The notes beneath the pieces were generated by a model that made no database searches, was not told where the DNA came from, and saw only the letters and a list, made by a program, of their open reading frames with translations. A stretch of DNA of 64,000 nucleotides, taken from contig NZ_CP094528.1 of NCBI RefSeq assembly GCF_022811705.1, positions 310,001-374,000 of the forward strand, given 5' to 3'. Origin of the DNA: Agromyces larvae. GTDB taxonomy: Bacteria; Actinomycetota; Actinomycetes; Actinomycetales; Microbacteriaceae. Of the stretch, positions 62,447 through 64,000 are shown one piece after another. The translations under genes and the position numbers were made by a program. Within the stretch, counting starts at the first letter, position 1. Each line of letters begins with the position of its first letter.

Positions 62447-63880
62447 GTGACCGACTCTGCAGTTCCCGGCGCCCGCGGGGCGCTCGACGCCATCGTGAAG
62501 GCCTACGACGTGCGCGGCATCGTGGGCGACGGACTCGACGAGACCGTCGTCGAGGCGCTGGCCGCCGCCTTCGTCGACGAGGTGGGCGCGGCCGGCGGCC
62601 GAGTCGTCGTCGGCCACGACATGCGCGACTCGTCGCCGGGGTTCGCCGCGGCGTTCGCGCGCGGCGCCGTGGCGCGCGGGGCGGATGTGCTCGCGATCGG
62701 TCTGTGCTCGACCGACGAGAGCTACTTCGCGTCGGGGCGCTACGACGCGCCGGCCGCGATGTTCACCGCGAGCCACAACCCCGCCGCCTACAACGGCATC
62801 AAGTTCTCGCGCGCCGGTGCGCAGGGCATCTCGCTCGACACGGGGCTCGCGGCGATCCGCGACCGGGCGGGCGACTTCCTCGAGCGAGGCATCCCGTCGG
62901 TCTCCGAGCCCGGCAGCGTGACCGACCTCGACGTGCTCGCCGACTACGCCGCCTATCTGCGCTCGCTCGTCGACCTGTCGGGCATCCGACCGCTGAAGAT
63001 CGTCGTCGACGCCGGCAACGGCATGGGCGGGCTGACCGTGCCCGCCGTCCTCGGCGAGGCCGCGGGCCTGCCCGTGCTGCCGCTTCAGATCGTCCCGCTC
63101 TACTTCGAACTCGACGGCACCTTCCCGAACCACGAGGCGAACCCGCTCGAACCGGCCAACCTGGTCGACCTGCAGCGCGCGGTCGTCGCGCACGGCGCCG
63201 ACCTCGGCCTCGCGTTCGACGGCGACGCCGACCGGTGCTTCGTCGTCGACGAGCGCGGCGAGGCGGTCACCCCGTCGGCGGTCGCCGCGATCGTCGCGCT
63301 GCGCGAGATCGCGCGGGTGCGCGCGGCGGGCGAAGCGGATGTCTCGGTCATCCACAACCTCATCACCTCGCGCATCGTGCCCGAGACGATCGAGCAGGCC
63401 GGTGCGACGCCGGTGCGCACGCGGGTCGGCCACTCGCTCATCAAAGACCGGATGGCCCAGACCGGCGCCGTCTTCGGCGGCGAGCACTCGGCGCACTACT
63501 ACTTCCGCGACTTCTGGGGCGCCGACAACGGCATGCTCGCCGCGATGCACCTGCTCGCCGAGTTCGGGTCGCAGGATGCCCCGCTGTCGCAGCTCGCGCA
63601 GCGGTTCACGCCGTACGCGCTGTCGGGTGAGATCAACTCGACCGTCGCCGACATCCCCGCCGCGTACACGCGCATCGTCGAGGCGTTCACCGGGCGTGCC
63701 GAGTTCGACGAGCTCGACGGGCTCACGGTCACCGGGGTCACCGCCGAGACCGAGCCGTTCTGGTGGGCGAACATCCGCCCGTCGAACACCGAGCCGCTGC
63801 TGCGGCTGAACGTCGAGGCATCCGACCCCGCGACCATGGCGCGGTATCGCGACGAGTTCCTCGCCCTCATCCGCGCCTGA
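62447..63880 (+). CDS. manB: Phosphomannomutase / phosphoglucomutase
   Basis: A 477-aa alpha-D-phosphohexomutase. The phosphoserine loop TASHNPAAYNGIKF has the active Ser at about residue 109. The metal loop LAFDGDADRC is near 257, the sugar loop GGEHSAHYYF near 345, and the phosphate loop RPSNTEPLLRLN near 443. All four family regions are intact. It converts mannose-6-phosphate to mannose-1-phosphate, feeding Gmd by way of a guanylyltransferase not encoded here. In related genomes the next gene is ahcY, as seen. Confidence 0.93.
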   Translation: MTDSAVPGARGALDAIVKAYDVRGIVGDGLDETVVEALAAAFVDEVGAAGGRVVVGHDMRDSSPGFAAAFARGAVARGADVLAIGLCSTDESYFASGRYDAPAAMFTASHNPAAYNGIKFSRAGAQGISLDTGLAAIRDRAGDFLERGIPSVSEPGSVTDLDVLADYAAYLRSLVDLSGIRPLKIVVDAGNGMGGLTVPAVLGEAAGLPVLPLQIVPLYFELDGTFPNHEANPLEPANLVDLQRAVVAHGADLGLAFDGDADRCFVVDERGEAVTPSAVAAIVALREIARVRAAGEADVSVIHNLITSRIVPETIEQAGATPVRTRVGHSLIKDRMAQTGAVFGGEHSAHYYFRDFWGADNGMLAAMHLLAEFGSQDAPLSQLAQRFTPYALSGEINSTVADIPAAYTRIVEAFTGRAEFDELDGLTVTGVTAETEPFWWANIRPSNTEPLLRLNVEASDPATMARYRDEFLALIRA

Positions 63881-63962
63881 CGCCGCTGCCGCCCGCCACC
63901 GCCCGACCCGCCCGCACCTGCTCAGCAGAGCATCGGGGGTCGGGCCTGCCAGAATGGACGGC

Positions 63963-64000
63963 ATGAGTCTCACGACGTCCACCCTGCCGTTCAAGGTCGC
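63963..64000 (+). CDS. ahcY: Adenosylhomocysteinase, first 12 codons only
   Basis: The window ends within this gene. ATG 63963 opens MSLTTSTLPFKV, and LPFKVADLSLA is the usual N-terminus of SAH hydrolase, which is also the gene found near manB in many actinobacteria. Only 38 bases are available, so the call rests on a short match and gene order. Confidence 0.6.
   Translation, partial: MSLTTSTLPFKV

Noticed and set aside
61712..63994. 760-codon minus-strand frame
   Set aside because: Only the last 148 codons (Rv3259-like) are real; the rest is antisense to phosphomannomutase and DUF3499.

Overview
The window is very GC-rich, nearly every gap is short, many genes start with GTG, and several -10 hexamers lie 7-10 bases before the start codon (leaderless-type starts). 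Gene content and order point to a high-GC Gram-positive actinobacterium, most probably Microbacteriaceae (family-level inference, not tested by search). Two marker blocks support this: the acyl-CoA carboxylase block birA / accD / accE / maf, and the block WhiB2-type regulator - large glycosyltransferase - DUF5719 - Rv3259-like protein - DUF3499 - phosphomannomutase - SAH hydrolase, which resembles the actinobacterial manB/whiB2 neighbourhood.

Layout. 1-6000: the 5' end of maf, a TRAM-type RNA methyltransferase, a three-gene two-component cluster with a second, degenerate kinase, and an intact IS256/IS1249-type element with a 9-bp target duplication. 6060-13000: accE, accD, birA (with an in-frame repeat insertion), a PH-domain membrane protein, an orphan DarT-like protein, gtrA, purK and purE. 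13000-33100: cell-envelope polysaccharide genes: LCP ligase, a complete dTDP-L-rhamnose set (rmlB, rmlD, rmlC, rmlA), many glycosyltransferases including a WsaF-like one, a TagGH/Wzm-Wzt ABC exporter, a secreted LGFP-repeat protein, a polyprenyl-phosphate glycosyltransferase and a DUF2304 protein. 33100-35530: a nest of dead insertion sequences, a defective IS30-type element inside a decayed IS481-type transposase. 35690-42785: a one-strand cassette with gmd, a ColD-type dehydratase, a GDP-fucose/colitose synthase-like gene, a flippase, a GT11 transferase and a polytopic membrane protein; it predicts a GDP-linked 3,6-dideoxyhexose (GDP-L-colitose-like). 42870-50540: galE, glycosyltransferases, a second flippase, a methyltransferase and two O-antigen-ligase-like proteins. 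50700-64000: acyl-CoA dehydrogenase, manA, a GIY-YIG nuclease gene set between repeat clusters, a DJ-1/AraC regulator, a second galE, and the WhiB-to-phosphomannomutase block ending in the start of ahcY.

How it fits together. ManA and the phosphomannomutase make mannose-1-phosphate and Gmd uses GDP-mannose; the guanylyltransferase is not in the window. RmlABCD make dTDP-rhamnose and GalE makes UDP-galactose. The transferases assemble glycans that leave either by the ABC exporter or by Wzx-type flippases; ligase-like and LCP proteins then attach them to the envelope.

The most unusual non-coding content is a family of REP-like hairpin units with the core CTGAGC-NN-GTCGAAG. They occur in two covarying types that pair head to head, form six clusters, have invaded the birA reading frame, and surround the GIY-YIG nuclease gene.
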